A stretch of DNA of 64,000 nt from an uncultured SAR86 cluster bacterium (GCA_902518715.1 CABYHU010000004.1:1-64000); one strand, 5' to 3'; positions 19,333 through 33,977 are shown, counted from the stretch's first letter. Made by a program: numbers and translations. Notes: a model not told the origin generated them from the letters alone.

Positions 19333-19767
19333 ATGGCTAAAAAGAAAAAAGTTGCAAATATTTTGAAATTACAAATACCCGCGGGAGCAGCTAATCCTAG
19401 CCCACCTGTTGGCCCTGCATTAGGTCAAGCGGGACTAAACATTATGGATTTTTGTAATGCATTCAATGATAAAACGAAAGATTCAGAGAAGGGTGTTCCT
19501 CTTCCAGTTGTAATAAGTGTTTATGAAGATAAATCCTTTGATTTTGTTGTTAAAACACCACCAGCAGCTGTCCTAATTAGAAAGGCTCTTAACATTCCTA
19601 AAGGAAGTGGAGAACCTAACAGAGAAAAGGTTGGAAAAATCTCAAGAAAACAACTAGAAGAAATTGCAAAAGTAAAAGAGCCAGATTTAAATGCCAATGA
19701 TCTGGATAATGCGGTAAGAATTATTGCAGGTACAGCAAGAAGTATGGGAGTCGATGTAGAAATATAA
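19333..19767 (+). CDS. rplK: 50S ribosomal protein L11
   Basis: [35 protein letters not shown]. Confidence 0.99.
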   Translation: MAKKKKVANILKLQIPAGAANPSPPVGPALGQAGLNIMDFCNAFNDKTKDSEKGVPLPVVISVYEDKSFDFVVKTPPAAVLIRKALNIPKGSGEPNREKVGKISRKQLEEIAKVKEPDLNANDLDNAVRIIAGTARSMGVDVEI

Positions 19768-19769
19768 TT

Positions 19770-20456
19770 ATGGTTACAAAAAAACAAAAAAGTATTTTAG
19801 AAAGCGTTGATAGCATGACTGATTACTCATTAAGCGATGCTGTTAAGATTCTACAAGAACATAAATCACCAAAATTTGATGAGTCTCTAGATGTAGCTAT
19901 TAAGCTTGGAGTTGATGGGAATAAATCTGATCAAAATGTTCGAGGAGCTTTAACACTTCCAAACTCTCTTGGTAAAGAAGTTGTTGTAGCTGTTTTTGCT
20001 GATGGTGATGCAGCTGAAGATGCAAAATCAGCCGGTGCTGATTTTATAGGTATGGATGATTTGAGTGAGAAGTTTACAAAAAATGAGATCGCTGTAGATG
20101 TCGTAATCTCGACACAGGCAGCTATGAAAGTCGTTGGTAAGCTTGGCCAGGTTTTAGGACCAAAAGGGCTTATGCCAAATCCGAAAACTGGAACTGTTAC
20201 TGATAATGTTGCCGACGCAATAAAGAATGCAAAATCTGGACAAGTTAGATTTAGAACTGATAAAAGCGGTATTGTTCATGGTTGCATAGGAAAAGTTTCA
20301 TTTGATGATGGCAAGGTAAATCAGAATTTAACTGCACTTGTTGAAGAATTAAAAAGATTAAAACCAGCATCCGCCAAGGGTGTATATATAAAAGGTATTT
20401 CAATTAGCAGCACAATGGGGCCTGGATTGAAATTAAATATATCGGAGCTGGCATAA
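19770..20456 (+). CDS. rplA: 50S ribosomal protein L1
   Basis: GKLGQVLGPKGLMPNPKTGTVT. Confidence 0.99.
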   Translation: MVTKKQKSILESVDSMTDYSLSDAVKILQEHKSPKFDESLDVAIKLGVDGNKSDQNVRGALTLPNSLGKEVVVAVFADGDAAEDAKSAGADFIGMDDLSEKFTKNEIAVDVVISTQAAMKVVGKLGQVLGPKGLMPNPKTGTVTDNVADAIKNAKSGQVRFRTDKSGIVHGCIGKVSFDDGKVNQNLTALVEELKRLKPASAKGVYIKGISISSTMGPGLKLNISELA

Positions 20457-20459
20457 GTT

Positions 20460-20613
20460 TTTAGAGTTTTTTAAAACTCTAGATTGTTGCGTTTATTCGC
20501 AGCCGTCGAAGACCGTAGGTGCTTATTAGCTTAATTTCCTACGCAGGTGGTGACTCAATTGCATTAGCATTTTGTCGCCAAAAATGACCGAAAGGTCTAA
20601 ATAGGAGAATTGT
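20460..20613 (+). promoter_or_regulatory. rplJ leader (probable L10(L12)4-binding autoregulatory leader) with a hairpin at its 5' end
   Basis: 154-nt intergenic: tagagttttttaaaactcta hairpin, then attgttgcg...cagccgtcgaagaccgtaggtg...cctacgcaggtggtgactc, resembling gammaproteobacterial L10 leaders. Confidence 0.65.
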
Positions 20614-21144
20614 ATGGCATTAGCCAAAAATGAAAAAGAAAGGATTGTTGAGGAAGTAAAAGCTGTTGTTGCAGATGCATCTACATTGGTGATATCTGAT
20701 GCAAGAGGTTTAAAAGTTTCTGAACTATCTGAAATAAGAAAGGAAGCAAACGAAAAAGGTGTGCATATTCAAGTGATAAAAAATTCACTTGCAAAGCTTG
20801 CATTTAAAGATACCGATTTTGGTTGCACAGAAGAGGCTCTCAAAGGCCCTTCATTATTTGCTTTTTCTTTTGCTGAGCCAGGAGCTGCTGCAAAGTTACT
20901 CAAAACATATGCTAAAAACTTCGAAGCTCTCGAAATTAAAGCATTATGTGTTGAGGGCCAACTGCTAGATGGAAGCCAAATTGATTTATTGGCAACACTC
21001 CCATCAAGAGAAGAGGCTATTACTTTAATTGCATCTGTTCTTCAAGCACCTATGGGCAAGTTTGCTACTTTATTAAATGAAGTTCCAAGTAAGCTTGCGA
21101 GGGTTCTTGCTGCAGTTCGTGACAATAAACAGGCTAGTGCCTAA
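20614..21144 (+). CDS. rplJ: 50S ribosomal protein L10
   Basis: [45 protein letters not shown]. Confidence 0.98.
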   Translation: MALAKNEKERIVEEVKAVVADASTLVISDARGLKVSELSEIRKEANEKGVHIQVIKNSLAKLAFKDTDFGCTEEALKGPSLFAFSFAEPGAAAKLLKTYAKNFEALEIKALCVEGQLLDGSQIDLLATLPSREEAITLIASVLQAPMGKFATLLNEVPSKLARVLAAVRDNKQASA

Positions 21145-21158
21145 ATCGGAGAATTATT

Positions 21159-21548
21159 ATGGCAACAATAAAATCTGAAGACATTCTTAAAGCAATTGAA
21201 GAAATGTCAGTTATGGAGTTGGTAGAGCTTATTTCTGCTATCGAAGAAAAATTTGGTGTTACTGCAGCTGCTGCAGTCGCTGCTGCACCTGCTGCAGCTG
21301 CTGGCGATGCTGCTGGTGGTGATGCTGCTGAAGAGAAAGACGAATTTGATGTTGTTCTTTCTGCAGCTGGCGACCAAAAAGTCCAAGTTATTAAAGCTGT
21401 TAGAGCTATAACAGGTCTTGGTCTTAAGGAAGCTAAAGACTTAGTCGATGGCGCTCCAAATACTCTTAAAGAGGGTGTTAAAAAAGAAGAAGCTGAAGAA
21501 ATGCTTAAACAGCTTTCAGAAGCTGGAGCTACTGCAGAACTTAAATAA
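21159..21548 (+). CDS. rplL: 50S ribosomal protein L7/L12
   Basis: [25 protein letters not shown], Ala-rich hinge, [25 protein letters not shown]. Confidence 0.99.
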   Translation: MATIKSEDILKAIEEMSVMELVELISAIEEKFGVTAAAAVAAAPAAAAGDAAGGDAAEEKDEFDVVLSAAGDQKVQVIKAVRAITGLGLKEAKDLVDGAPNTLKEGVKKEEAEEMLKQLSEAGATAELK

Positions 21549-21576
21549 TTTTACTAATACTTAAAGGGCAACATAT

Positions 21577-24500
21577 ATGTCATATAGCTACACTGAAAAA
21601 AAGAGAATAAGAAAAAACTTTGGAAGATTCCCAAAAGTCATGGATCTACCAACCCTGACAGAAACACAGCTGAATTCATATGCTGAGTTTCTTCAAGCTG
21701 AGGTCGATCCCGATAAAAGGGAAAATAAAGGTCTAGAAGAAGTTTTTCAGTCTCTTTTCCCTATAACAAGTGTTTCTGGCAATGCTGCCCTTGAGTACGT
21801 CTCATATGAGCTTGGTAAAAATAGTTTTGATGTTCAAGAATGCCTCATTCAAGGACTAAGTTACTCAGCACCACTTAGAATTAAAGTAAGGCTTGTAATT
21901 TATGACAAAGAGTCTAACTTCGAAGAAGTTAAAGATGTAAAAGAAGGTGAAGTTTTTATGGGAGAGGTTCCTTTAATGACTTCAACAGGATCCTTTATCA
22001 TTAATGGAACAGAGAGAGTTGTTGTTTCACAGCTCCACAGATCTCCTGGTGTTTTCTTTGATCATGACAAAGGAAAAACTCACAGTTCTGGAAAAGTTTT
22101 ATATTCTGCAAGAATTATTCCTTATAGGGGTTCTTGGCTAGATTTTGAATTTGATCCAAAAGACAGTCTTTTCTGTAGGATAGATAGAAAGAGAAAGATA
22201 CCTGCAACTATTCTTCTAAAAGCATTGGAAATGACTACTGAAGAAATTCTGCAGTCATTCTTTGAAACGGAAACTTACACACTTGATAAATCAAGAGTAA
22301 AAACTGAATTAAGGCCAGAGAGATTAAGAGGCGAAGTCCTTAGTGAAGACATAAAAGTTAAGAACAAAGTTATAGTCGAAGCTGGTAAAAGAGTTACTGC
22401 AAGACATGTTAAATTGCTCAGAGATTCTGGAGAGAAAGAAATTTCTTTTTCAAATGAATATCTTTTAGGAAAAGTTACTTCCAAAGATATATTTGATGAG
22501 GAAACTGGAGAGGTTACTTTAGCGTGTAACAGTGAAATAGACGAAGCAGTGTTATCTCTTCTTTCGGAAAAAAGCATAACAACAATTGATACTCTCTATA
22601 TTAATGAGTTAGAGAAGGGGCCATATATAGCAAATACGCTTAGAATTGATCCAACATCAAATAGGTTAGAAGCTCTTGTTGAAATATATAGAATGATGAG
22701 ACCTGGCGAACCACCAACTAAAGACTCAGCAGAAACTTTATTTAGAAATTTATTCTTTAACCCGGAAAGATATGATTTATCTGAAGTCGGAAGAATGAAA
22801 TTTAATAGAAGGCTAAAAATAGAAGATGAAAGAGAGAATCCAAATGTGCTTGATCTCCAAGACATTATCTCTGTTATGAAAGGCATATTAGATATTAGAG
22901 ACGGTCATGACTTTGTTGATGATATTGATCATCTTGGAAATAGAAGAGTCAGGTCTGTCGGAGAAATGACTGCCAACCAATTTAGAGTTGGGCTTATTAG
23001 AGTTGAGAGAGCTGTAAGAGAAAGATTAAGCATGGCTGAAGCAGATGAGCTTGGTCCTCAAGATCTTATTAATGCCAAACCGGTTACTGCAGCAATAAAA
23101 GAATTTTTTGGTTCAAGTCAGTTGTCACAGTTTATGGATCAAAATAATCCATTGTCTGAAATAACTCATAAGAGAAGAGTTTCTGCATTAGGTCCTGGCG
23201 GACTTACTAGAGAAAGAGCGGGCTTTGAGGTCAGAGATGTTCATCCAACCCATTATGGAAGAGTTTGCCCAATCGAAACACCAGAGGGACCAAATATTGG
23301 TCTTATAAATTCCTTTGCCTCTTATGCAAGGACTAATTCTTATGGATTTATAGAAACTCCTTATAGAAAGGTTGTGAAGGGAACAGTTACTGATGAGATT
23401 GTTTATTTGTCAGCCATTGATGAAGGCGAGCATATAATCGCTCAGGCCAATGCTACATTGGATAAAAAGAATAAATTCGTCGATGATCTAGTCCCTGTTA
23501 GACACGCTAACGAGTTCGAATTGATGTCGTCAGATATGGTTGACTTAATGGATGTTTCGCCTCAGCAAGTAGTTTCTGTTGCTGCATCATTAATTCCATT
23601 TTTGGAGCATGATGACGCAAACAGAGCTTTAATGGGTTCAAATATGCAACGTCAAGCAGTTCCTGTCTTAAGACCAGAAAAACCTCTTGTTGGAACTGGT
23701 CTTGAAACAGTTGTTGCAAGAGATTCGGGAGTCTGTGTAGTTGCTAAGAATAAAGGTGTCGTTGAAAGCGTTGATGCAGGGAGAATCGTTGTTAGAGTCA
23801 CAGATGCAAAAAATAAAACCGCTGAAGTTGATATTTACAATCTCGTTAAATATACAAGATCAAATCAAAATACCTGCATCAATCAAAGACCACTTGTAAA
23901 GGTTGGCGATAAAGTTGTTGAAGGTGATATTCTTGCTGATGGACCATCTGTAGATAATGGCGAGCTTGCATTAGGACAAAACATTAGGATTGCCTTTATG
24001 CCATGGAATGGTTATAACTTTGAGGACTCAATTCTTATTTCTGAAAAAGTTGCAAGAGAGGATAGGTTTACATCAATTCATATCCAAGAACTAACTTGTG
24101 TTGCCAGAGATACAAAACTTGGTTCTGAAGAAATTACTGCTGATATTCCTAATGTTGGAGAAGGATCATTATCAAAACTTGATGAGTGTGGAATAGTCTA
24201 TAAAGGAGCAGAAGTTAACCCCGGAGATATCCTTGTTGGTAAGATTACTCCAAAAGGAGAAAATCAATTATCTCCTGAAGAAAAACTTCTAAGAGCGATA
24301 TTTGGAGAAAAAGCTTCTGATGTTAAAGATACATCATTAAGAGTTCCAACAAGCACAAAGGGAACTGTTATCGGTGTAGAAGTCTTTACAAGAGATGGAC
24401 TAGAAAAAGATGACAGAACTGTCTCCATTGAAGAAGAGCATTTAGCGCAAGCAAAAAAAGATGCTGATGATGAGACTAGGATTGTTCAGGAAGCAACAAA

Positions 24501-25647
24501 AATTAAAGTTTCTGGTTTCCTTAATGGTGAAACAGTTACTAAGGCTCCTGGTTTAAAAAGAGGATCTAAGATTTCATTGGATGACCTCAAAGAAATGTCT
24601 TTAAACGATATTTTTTCAATAAGAACAAAAAAAGCTGATGTAAATACAAGGCTAGAGGAATCAGAACAGGCTCTAAAAAAGGTTCTAAGTGAAATCAAAG
24701 ATAGATTTAATGACAAAAAATCAAAGATTATAAGAGGTCATGACCTTGCTCCAGGCGTTATTAAAATAGTTAAAGTATTTTTAGCCATTAAAAGGAGAAT
24801 ACAGCCTGGCGATAAAATGGCAGGTAGGCATGGAAACAAAGGTGTTATTTCAGAAATAATGCCAATTGAGGATATGCCTTATGATGAGGATGGTAATCCG
24901 GTAGATATTGTTTTAAATCCATTAGGAGTTCCATCCAGAATGAATGTGGGCCAGATTCTTGAAACGCATATGGGATGTGCTGCAAAAGGTGTCGGCAAAA
25001 TCATTGATGACATGATAAAAAATAAAGAATCAAATGCAGACATTAGAAAATATCTTGAAACTCTATATAACAAAGATGCTGTAAATCTTGAGGATCTTGG
25101 CTCTTTAACTAATGGAGATATTGATCAGTTAGCTCATAACCTCAGAGCTGGTGTTCCAATTGCATCACCAGTTTTTGATGGTGCTGCAGAATCTGAAGTT
25201 AAAAATATGTTAAAGCTTGCTGGTCTTCCTTCTTCCGGACAATTTACTTTATTTGACGGAAGAACAGGTAGAAAATTTGATCGTCCAATTACTGTTGGTT
25301 ATATGTACATGATTAAACTCAATCATTTAGTCGACGATAAAATGCATGCAAGATCAACCGGATCATACTCTTTGGTTACACAACAACCATTGGGTGGAAA
25401 AGCTCAGTTCGGAGGTCAAAGATTTGGTGAAATGGAAGTTTGGGCACTCGAGGCTTATGGTGCTGCTTACACTCTTCAAGAAATGTTAACAGTTAAGTCT
25501 GATGATGTTTCTGGTAGAACTAAGATGTACAAAAATATTGTTGATGGCTCATTACAGATGGATGCAAATATTCCCGAATCATTTAATGTTCTTACAAAAG
25601 AGATTAGATCGCTGGGTATTAATATTGATTTAGAAACAGAAGAATAG
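21577..25647 (+). CDS. rpoB: DNA-directed RNA polymerase subunit beta
   Basis: [62 protein letters not shown]. Confidence 0.99.
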   Translation: MSYSYTEKKRIRKNFGRFPKVMDLPTLTETQLNSYAEFLQAEVDPDKRENKGLEEVFQSLFPITSVSGNAALEYVSYELGKNSFDVQECLIQGLSYSAPLRIKVRLVIYDKESNFEEVKDVKEGEVFMGEVPLMTSTGSFIINGTERVVVSQLHRSPGVFFDHDKGKTHSSGKVLYSARIIPYRGSWLDFEFDPKDSLFCRIDRKRKIPATILLKALEMTTEEILQSFFETETYTLDKSRVKTELRPERLRGEVLSEDIKVKNKVIVEAGKRVTARHVKLLRDSGEKEISFSNEYLLGKVTSKDIFDEETGEVTLACNSEIDEAVLSLLSEKSITTIDTLYINELEKGPYIANTLRIDPTSNRLEALVEIYRMMRPGEPPTKDSAETLFRNLFFNPERYDLSEVGRMKFNRRLKIEDERENPNVLDLQDIISVMKGILDIRDGHDFVDDIDHLGNRRVRSVGEMTANQFRVGLIRVERAVRERLSMAEADELGPQDLINAKPVTAAIKEFFGSSQLSQFMDQNNPLSEITHKRRVSALGPGGLTRERAGFEVRDVHPTHYGRVCPIETPEGPNIGLINSFASYARTNSYGFIETPYRKVVKGTVTDEIVYLSAIDEGEHIIAQANATLDKKNKFVDDLVPVRHANEFELMSSDMVDLMDVSPQQVVSVAASLIPFLEHDDANRALMGSNMQRQAVPVLRPEKPLVGTGLETVVARDSGVCVVAKNKGVVESVDAGRIVVRVTDAKNKTAEVDIYNLVKYTRSNQNTCINQRPLVKVGDKVVEGDILADGPSVDNGELALGQNIRIAFMPWNGYNFEDSILISEKVAREDRFTSIHIQELTCVARDTKLGSEEITADIPNVGEGSLSKLDECGIVYKGAEVNPGDILVGKITPKGENQLSPEEKLLRAIFGEKASDVKDTSLRVPTSTKGTVIGVEVFTRDGLEKDDRTVSIEEEHLAQAKKDADDETRIVQEATKIKVSGFLNGETVTKAPGLKRGSKISLDDLKEMSLNDIFSIRTKKADVNTRLEESEQALKKVLSEIKDRFNDKKSKIIRGHDLAPGVIKIVKVFLAIKRRIQPGDKMAGRHGNKGVISEIMPIEDMPYDEDGNPVDIVLNPLGVPSRMNVGQILETHMGCAAKGVGKIIDDMIKNKESNADIRKYLETLYNKDAVNLEDLGSLTNGDIDQLAHNLRAGVPIASPVFDGAAESEVKNMLKLAGLPSSGQFTLFDGRTGRKFDRPITVGYMYMIKLNHLVDDKMHARSTGSYSLVTQQPLGGKAQFGGQRFGEMEVWALEAYGAAYTLQEMLTVKSDDVSGRTKMYKNIVDGSLQMDANIPESFNVLTKEIRSLGINIDLETEE

Positions 25648-25657
25648 GAGAAATATT

Positions 25658-28600
25658 TTGAAAGAATTACTTAATTTATTGCAATCAAACCAAGACGAAT
25701 TCTCATCTATTTCTGCTGGCTTAGCATCTCCACAGATGGTTAGATCTTGGTCTTTTGGGGAAGTTAAAAAGCCTGAAACCATTAACTATAGAACTTTTAA
25801 ACCAGAAAGAGATGGTCTCTTTTGTGCAAAGATTTTTGGACCGATTAAGGACTATGAATGTATATGTGGCAAATATAAAAGAATGAAGCACAGAGGAGTT
25901 GTATGTGAAAAATGTGGTGTAGAAGTTACTCTCGCTAAAGTTAGAAGAGAAAGAATGGGACACATTGAGTTAGCAGCTCCTGTTGCTCATATATGGTTCC
26001 TAAAATCCCTACCTTCACGAATTGGTCTTCTTTTAGATGTAACGTTAAGAGAAATTGAGAGAGTCTTATATTTTGAGAGTTTTATAGTAACTGATCCGGG
26101 AATGACTGATCTAGAAACTGGAGACATTCTTACTGAAGAAGAATATATTGAAGCTTATGATCAATATGGAGATGAGTTTAAAGCCGGAATGGGCGCAGAA
26201 GCAGTTAAATTATTGCTTGAAGAACTTGACATAGAAGAAGAGATAAGAATTCTGAGAGAAGAAATTCCTCAAACAAACTCTGAAACAAAATTAAAAAAGA
26301 TTTCAAAAAGATTAAAGTTATTGGAGGCTTTTAAGGCTTCAGGGAACAAGCCAGAATGGATGATTATGGATGTTCTTCCAGTATTACCTCCAGATCTAAG
26401 ACCACTTGTACCACTTGAAGGCGGAAGATTTGCTACTTCTGATTTAAATGATCTTTATAGAAGAGTAATAAACAGAAACAACAGATTGAAAAGGTTATTG
26501 GAGCTTAATGCGCCTGATATCATTGTTAGAAATGAAAAAAGAATGCTTCAAGAATCAGTTGATGCGCTTCTTGATAATGGAAGAAGAGGAAGAGTAATAA
26601 CAGGAACCAATAAAAGACCTCTTAAGTCTCTTGCTGACATGATTAAGGGTAAGGGTGGAAGATTTAGACAAAATCTTCTTGGAAAGCGTGTTGATTATTC
26701 AGGAAGATCAGTAATTGTATCTGGACCAAATCTTAAACTTCATCAATGCGGACTTCCAAAAAAAATGGCATTGGAGCTATTCAAGCCATTTGTTTATGGA
26801 AGGTTAGAACATAAAGAGCTAGCAACAACAATCAAAGCTGCAAAAAGACTCGTTGAAAGAGAGACACCAGAGGTTTGGGAGGCTCTTGAAGAAGTTATTA
26901 GAGAACATCCAGTTCTTTTAAATAGAGCTCCAACATTGCATCGTCTTGGTATACAGGCATTTGAACCCCTATTAATTGAGGGTAAGGCTATACAACTTCA
27001 TCCATTGGTATGTGTTGCATATAATGCTGATTTTGATGGTGACCAAATGGCTGTTCATGTTCCATTAACAGTTGAAGCCCAACTTGAAGCAAGAGCATTA
27101 ATGATGTCCACCAATAATATTCTTTCTCCTGCTGATGGAGCCCCAATTATTAATCCAACTCAGGATGTAGTTCTTGGCCTTTATTATATGACAAGAGAAA
27201 AAGTAAATTCTCATGGTGAAGGAAGAGTATTCTCAAATCCTGACGAAGTCCAAAGAGCTTTTGAATCTGAGCAAATAGATCTTCATGCAAAAATAAAAGT
27301 AAGAATTGAGAATGCCGAAAAAGGAGTATTTATTGAAGATACTACCGTTGGAAGAACCCTTATTTGGAGAATCACACCAATTGAGGTCGGATTCGACAAT
27401 GTAAACAAAACCTTAGATAAGAAAGCAGTTTCGTCGCTTATTGATCTTTCCTACAGAAAAGCTGGTTTGAAAAAGACTGTAATTTTTGCCGATCAATTAA
27501 TGTATCTTGGTTTTGACTTCTCAACTAGATCAGGCTCATCGATTGGTGTCGACGATTTTGTTATACCTGATGAGAAATATGAAATTGTAGACAAGGCAGA
27601 GGATGAGGTTAAAGAAATTGAAAACCAATTCTCGTCTGGACTTGTTACAAGAGGCGAAAGATATAACAAAGTGGTTGATATATGGTCTAGAGCAAATGAA
27701 AGAGTTGCTAAAGCAATGATGGAAAAAATCAGTAAAGACAGCGTTGAGGATTCTGAGGGTAATGAAGTTGAACAAGCTTCTTTTAATTCAGTATATATAT
27801 ACGCTGATTCAGGAGCCAGAGGGTCGCCCGCTCAAATTAGGCAGCTATCAGGTATGAGAGGACTAATGTCAAAACCAGATGGCTCAATTATAGAAACTCC
27901 TATTACTGCAAACTTCAGAGAAGGTCTTTCAGTTCTTCAGTACTTTATCTCAACGCACGGAGCTAGAAAGGGTCTTGCAGATACTGCATTAAAAACAGCA
28001 AACTCAGGCTATTTAACAAGAAGACTATGTGACGTTTCAATGGACTCAGTTATTACAGAAGAGGATTGCGGTACAGAAGATTCAATTGAAATGAGTGCAA
28101 TCATTGATGGTGGTGAAATTATTCAAGACCTCACTGACAGAATTCTTGGAAGAGTCATAGCTGAACCCATCTTTGACAATGATGGGAATGAGCTTTTCCC
28201 TAAAGATACTCTCATTGATGAAGATGCATTACTGAAGATCGAACCATTAAATCTCTCTACGCTTAGAGTAAGGTCTCCAATGACTTGTGAGTCAAGTTTT
28301 GGAGTCTGTGCTAAATGTTATGGAAGAGACTTAGCGAGAGGACATCTTGTTCATCGTGGTGAAGCTGTAGGTGTGGTTGCCGCGCAATCAATTGGTGAGC
28401 CAGGTACGCAGTTAACTATGAGAACCTTCCATATTGGGGGAGCTGCTTCAAGCTCATCTGAGGATGATTCAATAATTAGCAGAAACGATGGATCTGTAAT
28501 TTTTTCAGATGATATCAAAAGCGTTAAGAATAAAGATAAGCTAGAAGTTGTTATTTCAAGAAATTCAACTTTATCAATTTCTGATAACCAAGGAAAGATC

Positions 28601-29890
28601 GTTGAGCAGTACAAGATACCTTATGGTTCTACTTTATTAGTTGCTAACAATGCAAAAGTGGAGCTTGGACAAAAAATTGCTACATGGGATCCATATACAC
28701 GTCCAATAATTTCAGAAGCTTCTGGAAAGGTAAAATTTGCTGATATAGAAGAAGGTGTATCAGTAAGAGCTTCAACTGATGAATTAACTGGATTAAGTAG
28801 TATCGAAGTTATTGATGGATCTGAAAGGCCTTCAGCTGGTAAGGATTTAGTTCCATCAGTCAGCCTTACAGATGGTAGAGGGAAACAATTAACACATCCT
28901 GAAAATAATCAACCATTTACATATGCTTTGCCTGCTTCAGCATTATTAAATCTTGAAGATGGTCAAAAAATAACTGCTGGTGAAGTTATTGCAAGGATTC
29001 CACTCGAAGGGTCTAAAACTAAAGACATTACAGGTGGACTTCCAAGAGTTGCTGACTTATTTGAAGCTAGAACGCCAAAAGATGCGGCTGTTCTCGCAGA
29101 AGAATCAGGAATGGTTTCCTTTGGTAAAGAAACCAAAGGAAAAGTTAGACTTGTTATTACTCCAGATGGAGCCTCTAAAAAGTCTCAAAATGTAGAAATG
29201 TTAATACCTAAACATAGGACGCTCTCAGTGTTTGAAGGTGAGAGAGTAGAAAAGGGTGACATTGTCAGTGATGGTCCTTACAGTCCTCATGATATTTTAA
29301 GACTTAAAGGTATACCTTCTCTTACAAATTTCATTGTAAATGAGATTCAACAAGTCTATAGACTTCAAGGAGTTTCTATAAATGATAAGCACATTGAAAC
29401 TATTCTCAGACAAATGCTAAGAAAAGCATTAATTGTTGATGGCGGTGATACAAAATTCATTCAAGGCGATCAAGTGGAATATGCTGAGTTAGTTGAAGCT
29501 AATAAAATGGCAGAATCTAATGATCAACAGCCAGCAACATATGAAAGGGTTTTATTAGGAATTACAAAAGCGTCCCTTGCAACAAATTCATTTATATCTG
29601 CAGCATCTTTCCAAGAGACAACAAGAGTCCTTACAGAAGCAGCTGTTACTGGAAAGAAAGATAGTTTAAGAGGCCTTAAAGAGAATGTTGTTGTTGGAAG
29701 ACTTATCCCTGCTGGAACTGGTATGGATTTCCATGACAAGCTAAAAACTAAATCACCTGATTCGGATGAATACACTCTCTCTTCAGATGATCTTGAAGCA
29801 GCTCTCAGACAGGAGATTCAAGATACTAATACTGAGGCTGAAGAACAATCTGAGCCTGAATCTGAAAAACCAGTTGACGATAACGAATGA
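25658..29890 (+). CDS. rpoC: DNA-directed RNA polymerase subunit beta' (TTG start)
   Basis: [27 protein letters not shown] catalytic motif, zinc-finger region [24 protein letters not shown]. Confidence 0.99.
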   Translation: MKELLNLLQSNQDEFSSISAGLASPQMVRSWSFGEVKKPETINYRTFKPERDGLFCAKIFGPIKDYECICGKYKRMKHRGVVCEKCGVEVTLAKVRRERMGHIELAAPVAHIWFLKSLPSRIGLLLDVTLREIERVLYFESFIVTDPGMTDLETGDILTEEEYIEAYDQYGDEFKAGMGAEAVKLLLEELDIEEEIRILREEIPQTNSETKLKKISKRLKLLEAFKASGNKPEWMIMDVLPVLPPDLRPLVPLEGGRFATSDLNDLYRRVINRNNRLKRLLELNAPDIIVRNEKRMLQESVDALLDNGRRGRVITGTNKRPLKSLADMIKGKGGRFRQNLLGKRVDYSGRSVIVSGPNLKLHQCGLPKKMALELFKPFVYGRLEHKELATTIKAAKRLVERETPEVWEALEEVIREHPVLLNRAPTLHRLGIQAFEPLLIEGKAIQLHPLVCVAYNADFDGDQMAVHVPLTVEAQLEARALMMSTNNILSPADGAPIINPTQDVVLGLYYMTREKVNSHGEGRVFSNPDEVQRAFESEQIDLHAKIKVRIENAEKGVFIEDTTVGRTLIWRITPIEVGFDNVNKTLDKKAVSSLIDLSYRKAGLKKTVIFADQLMYLGFDFSTRSGSSIGVDDFVIPDEKYEIVDKAEDEVKEIENQFSSGLVTRGERYNKVVDIWSRANERVAKAMMEKISKDSVEDSEGNEVEQASFNSVYIYADSGARGSPAQIRQLSGMRGLMSKPDGSIIETPITANFREGLSVLQYFISTHGARKGLADTALKTANSGYLTRRLCDVSMDSVITEEDCGTEDSIEMSAIIDGGEIIQDLTDRILGRVIAEPIFDNDGNELFPKDTLIDEDALLKIEPLNLSTLRVRSPMTCESSFGVCAKCYGRDLARGHLVHRGEAVGVVAAQSIGEPGTQLTMRTFHIGGAASSSSEDDSIISRNDGSVIFSDDIKSVKNKDKLEVVISRNSTLSISDNQGKIVEQYKIPYGSTLLVANNAKVELGQKIATWDPYTRPIISEASGKVKFADIEEGVSVRASTDELTGLSSIEVIDGSERPSAGKDLVPSVSLTDGRGKQLTHPENNQPFTYALPASALLNLEDGQKITAGEVIARIPLEGSKTKDITGGLPRVADLFEARTPKDAAVLAEESGMVSFGKETKGKVRLVITPDGASKKSQNVEMLIPKHRTLSVFEGERVEKGDIVSDGPYSPHDILRLKGIPSLTNFIVNEIQQVYRLQGVSINDKHIETILRQMLRKALIVDGGDTKFIQGDQVEYAELVEANKMAESNDQQPATYERVLLGITKASLATNSFISAASFQETTRVLTEAAVTGKKDSLRGLKENVVVGRLIPAGTGMDFHDKLKTKSPDSDEYTLSSDDLEAALRQEIQDTNTEAEEQSEPESEKPVDDNE

Positions 29891-29923
29891 GCTATATAGA
29901 ATCACGGCTTTTAGATAATTAAT

Positions 29924-30768
<845 letters not shown>

Positions 30769-30771
30769 GAA

Positions 30772-32865
30772 ATGGCTAGAGAAACTGAATTAAGTAAATA
30801 TAGAAACATCGGTATTTGTGCTCACGTTGATGCTGGTAAGACTACGACAACGGAAAGAGTGCTTTTCTACACAGGTCTATCTCATAAGATAGGAGAAGTT
30901 CATGATGGTGCAGCTACTATGGACTGGATGGAGCAAGAGCAAGAGAGAGGTATAACAATTACCTCTGCTGCAACTACTTGTTTTTGGAGCGGAATGGAGC
31001 AACAGTTTCCAAAGCATAGAATAAATATTATTGATACACCGGGACACGTTGATTTCACAATTGAAGTTGAAAGATCCTTAAGAGTTTTAGATGGTGCAGT
31101 AGTTGTGTTTTGTGGTACATCTGGTGTTGAGCCTCAATCAGAAACTGTTTGGCGTCAATGTAATAGATATGAAGTGCCTAGAATTGTTTTTGTTAACAAA
31201 ATGGATAGAGCTGGCGCTGACTTTGAAAGAGTTGTCGATCAAGTAAGAGAAAGACTTGGATCAACAGTGGTTCCCATACAATTGAATATAGGCGCTGAGG
31301 ACGATTTTAAAGGCGTTGTAGATTTAATTAGGATGAAAGCAATTTACTGGAATGAAGATGACCAAGGCCTTACTTTTGACCTTGAAGAAATTCCAGAGGA
31401 TCTAAAAGGTAGATGTGATGAGCTAAGAGAGCAGATGCTAGAGACAGCTGCTGAGGCAAATGAAGAATTGATGGAAGCTTATCTTGAGAGTGGAGAGCTT
31501 ACAGAGGATCAAATAAGAGAAGGACTAAGATTGAGGACTCTCAACAATGAAATAGTTCTTGCTATGTGCGGTTCTGCATTTAAAAACAAAGGTGTTCAAG
31601 CAGTGCTTGACGCGGTGATTGAGTTTTTGCCGGCTCCAAATGAAGTTGCAGCAATTCAGGGTGTACTTCCAGGTGAGGAAGAAAAAACTGACTCTAGGTC
31701 TTCTTCAGATGAAGAGCCATTCTCAGCTTTAGCTTTTAAAATAGCTACAGATCCATTTGTAGGAACATTAACATTTATAAGAGTTTACTCTGGTGTTCTA
31801 TCGGTTGGTGATGGAGTGGTCAATTCAACACGAAGCAAAAAAGAGCGTGTTGGAAGAATGGTGCAAATGCATTCTAACAGCAGAAATGAAATCAAAGAGA
31901 TCCGAGCTGGAGATATTGCTGCCTGTATTGGCCTTAAAGATATTACTACTGGTGATACCCTATGCGATACGAAAGATCAGATAATTCTAGAAAAAATGGA
32001 CTTTCCAGAGCCAGTAATTTCTGTAGCTGTGGAACCAAAATCTAAGCCAGACCAAGAGAAAATGTCATTAGCTCTTCAAAAACTAGCTAAAGAGGATCCT
32101 TCTTTTAGAGTTCATACAGACGAAGAATCAGGCCAAACAATTATTTCTGGAATGGGAGAACTTCATTTAGATGTTCTAGTCGATAGAATGAAAAGAGAGT
32201 TTTCTGTTGAAGCTAATATTGGTAAACCACAAGTTGCCTACAGAGAGACTATTAAGGAAACAATAGATATTGAAGGTAAATTTGTTCGTCAGAGTGGTGG
32301 TAAAGGGCAATATGGCCATGTTTGGCTTAAGTTAGAGCCATTGGGTCTTGATGACGACTACGAATTTGTCGATGAAATAGTTGGTGGAGTTGTACCAAAA
32401 GAGTACATTCCTGCTGTCGATAAGGGAATTCAAGAACAAATGCAAAATGGTGTAGTTGCCGGTTATCCATTACTAGCTTTAAAAGCAACACTATATGATG
32501 GCTCTTATCATGATGTCGACTCAAGTGAGATGGCTTTTAAAATCGCCGGGTCTATGGCTTTAAAAGAAGGTGCACTTAAAGCAAAACCAGTTATTCTTGA
32601 ACCAATTATGAAAGTTGAAGTAGTAACTCCTGAAGAGCATATGGGAGATGTAGTTGGTGATTTAAACAGAAGAAGAGGAATAATTTTAGGAATGGATGAG
32701 ATTCCTTCAGGTAAAACTGTTCAATCAGAGGTTCCTTTATCAGAGATGTTTGGTTATGCAACAGATTTAAGGTCTCAAACTCAAGGAAGAGCGAGTTTTT
32801 CAATGGAATTTCTTAAATATGCAGACGTTCCATCTAGCATTGCAGAAGAGCTAAAAACGGCTTAA
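30772..32865 (+). CDS. fusA: Elongation factor G
   Basis: [52 protein letters not shown]. Confidence 0.99.
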   Translation: MARETELSKYRNIGICAHVDAGKTTTTERVLFYTGLSHKIGEVHDGAATMDWMEQEQERGITITSAATTCFWSGMEQQFPKHRINIIDTPGHVDFTIEVERSLRVLDGAVVVFCGTSGVEPQSETVWRQCNRYEVPRIVFVNKMDRAGADFERVVDQVRERLGSTVVPIQLNIGAEDDFKGVVDLIRMKAIYWNEDDQGLTFDLEEIPEDLKGRCDELREQMLETAAEANEELMEAYLESGELTEDQIREGLRLRTLNNEIVLAMCGSAFKNKGVQAVLDAVIEFLPAPNEVAAIQGVLPGEEEKTDSRSSSDEEPFSALAFKIATDPFVGTLTFIRVYSGVLSVGDGVVNSTRSKKERVGRMVQMHSNSRNEIKEIRAGDIAACIGLKDITTGDTLCDTKDQIILEKMDFPEPVISVAVEPKSKPDQEKMSLALQKLAKEDPSFRVHTDEESGQTIISGMGELHLDVLVDRMKREFSVEANIGKPQVAYRETIKETIDIEGKFVRQSGGKGQYGHVWLKLEPLGLDDDYEFVDEIVGGVVPKEYIPAVDKGIQEQMQNGVVAGYPLLALKATLYDGSYHDVDSSEMAFKIAGSMALKEGALKAKPVILEPIMKVEVVTPEEHMGDVVGDLNRRRGIILGMDEIPSGKTVQSEVPLSEMFGYATDLRSQTQGRASFSMEFLKYADVPSSIAEELKTA

Positions 32866-32896
32866 TTTTTTTATTAAAATAAATATTGTTTTTTTG

Positions 32897-32926
32897 TTGA
32901 CATATTAGGCTCTAGAGACCTAAAAT
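32897..32926 (+). promoter_or_regulatory. Sigma-70-type promoter for the S10 operon: TTGACA-N18-TAAAAT
   Basis: ttgaca (32897-32902), taaaat (32921-32926), followed by ACGCCACA; 117-bp fusA-rpsJ gap. Confidence 0.7.
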
Positions 32927-32982
32927 ACGCCACATTTTGCATTTTGCGAGATATTTTTAATAGAGGAATTTTAGTTTAAATA

Positions 32983-33294
32983 ATGGAAAATCAGGCTATA
33001 AGAATAAGACTAAAAGCTTTTGACTATAGACTTATTGATGCCTCTACTAGACAAATCGTAGAAACCGCAAAAAAGACAGGCGCAGTGGTAAAAGGTCCGA
33101 TTCCACTGCCTGTTAAAAAAGAGAGGACCACTATATTGATTTCGCCGCATAAAGATAAAGATGCTAGAGATCAATATGAAATAAGAACTTATAAAAGGCT
33201 CTTAGATATTATTAAGCCAACAGATAAAACTGTTGATGCATTAATGAAACTAGATTTATCTGCGGGTGTTGATGTGCAGATAAGCATTAGCTAA
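32983..33294 (+). CDS. rpsJ: 30S ribosomal protein S10
   Basis: [61 protein letters not shown]. Confidence 0.99.
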   Translation: MENQAIRIRLKAFDYRLIDASTRQIVETAKKTGAVVKGPIPLPVKKERTTILISPHKDKDARDQYEIRTYKRLLDIIKPTDKTVDALMKLDLSAGVDVQISIS

Positions 33295-33350
33295 GAGTAA
33301 ACGCGTAAGCGGCCATAGAGGGTTTTAAGCCCCGTAATAAGGAGAATAAA

Positions 33351-33977
33351 TTGAGTTTAGGCTTAATTGGAAAAAAATCGGGAATGTCTAGGGTCTTCCA
33401 AGAAGATGGAGACTCAATTCCAGTATCTATTGTTTCTGTATTTGGTAACTATGTCGCAGGTATCAAAACGAAAGAATCTGACGGTTACGACGCTGTTCTT
33501 GTCTCAAAAACTGAAAACAAAAAAAATCGCTCTAAATCACAAAAAGAGTTTTTCGCTAAAGTAAATGTTACTCCAGGAACACTCAATGAATTTAAGTTAA
33601 GTGAGAATTCTGATCGAAACATTGGTGATCATCTTACAGCAGACCTATTTAAAGTAGGACAACATGTTGATGTAACTGGAACATCTAAGGGGAAAGGATA
33701 TGCCGGGGTTATAAAAAGGCATAACTTTAAGATGCAAGATGCTACTCATGGTAATTCACTATCACATAGAGCACATGGATCTATAGGACAATGTCAGACT
33801 CCTGGAAGAGTATGGAAGGGTAAAAAGATGTCTGGTCACATGGGAAATGAAAGAAAAACTGTTCAAAACTTAGAAATCATCAATGTTGATGTTGAAAATA
33901 ATCTTCTATTTATTAAGGGAGCTATACCAGGCTTTAATGGCTCAAAAGTAACAATCAAACCATCGATTAAGAAATGA
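33351..33977 (+). CDS. rplC: 50S ribosomal protein L3 (TTG start)
   Basis: LGLIGKKSGMSRVFQEDG, GTSKGKGYAGVIKRHNF, GHMGNERKTVQNLEII. Confidence 0.98.
   Translation: MSLGLIGKKSGMSRVFQEDGDSIPVSIVSVFGNYVAGIKTKESDGYDAVLVSKTENKKNRSKSQKEFFAKVNVTPGTLNEFKLSENSDRNIGDHLTADLFKVGQHVDVTGTSKGKGYAGVIKRHNFKMQDATHGNSLSHRAHGSIGQCQTPGRVWKGKKMSGHMGNERKTVQNLEIINVDVENNLLFIKGAIPGFNGSKVTIKPSIKK

Noticed and set aside
21240-21330. gctgct/gctgca-rich stretch in rplL considered as a tandem repeat
   Set aside because: Encodes the normal Ala-rich hinge of L7/L12.
22275-25073. Several minus-strand ORFs of 60-100 aa inside rpoB (and similar ones in rpoC, fusA, dnaK and uvrA)
   Set aside because: They overlap highly conserved sense genes and have no independent coding evidence.
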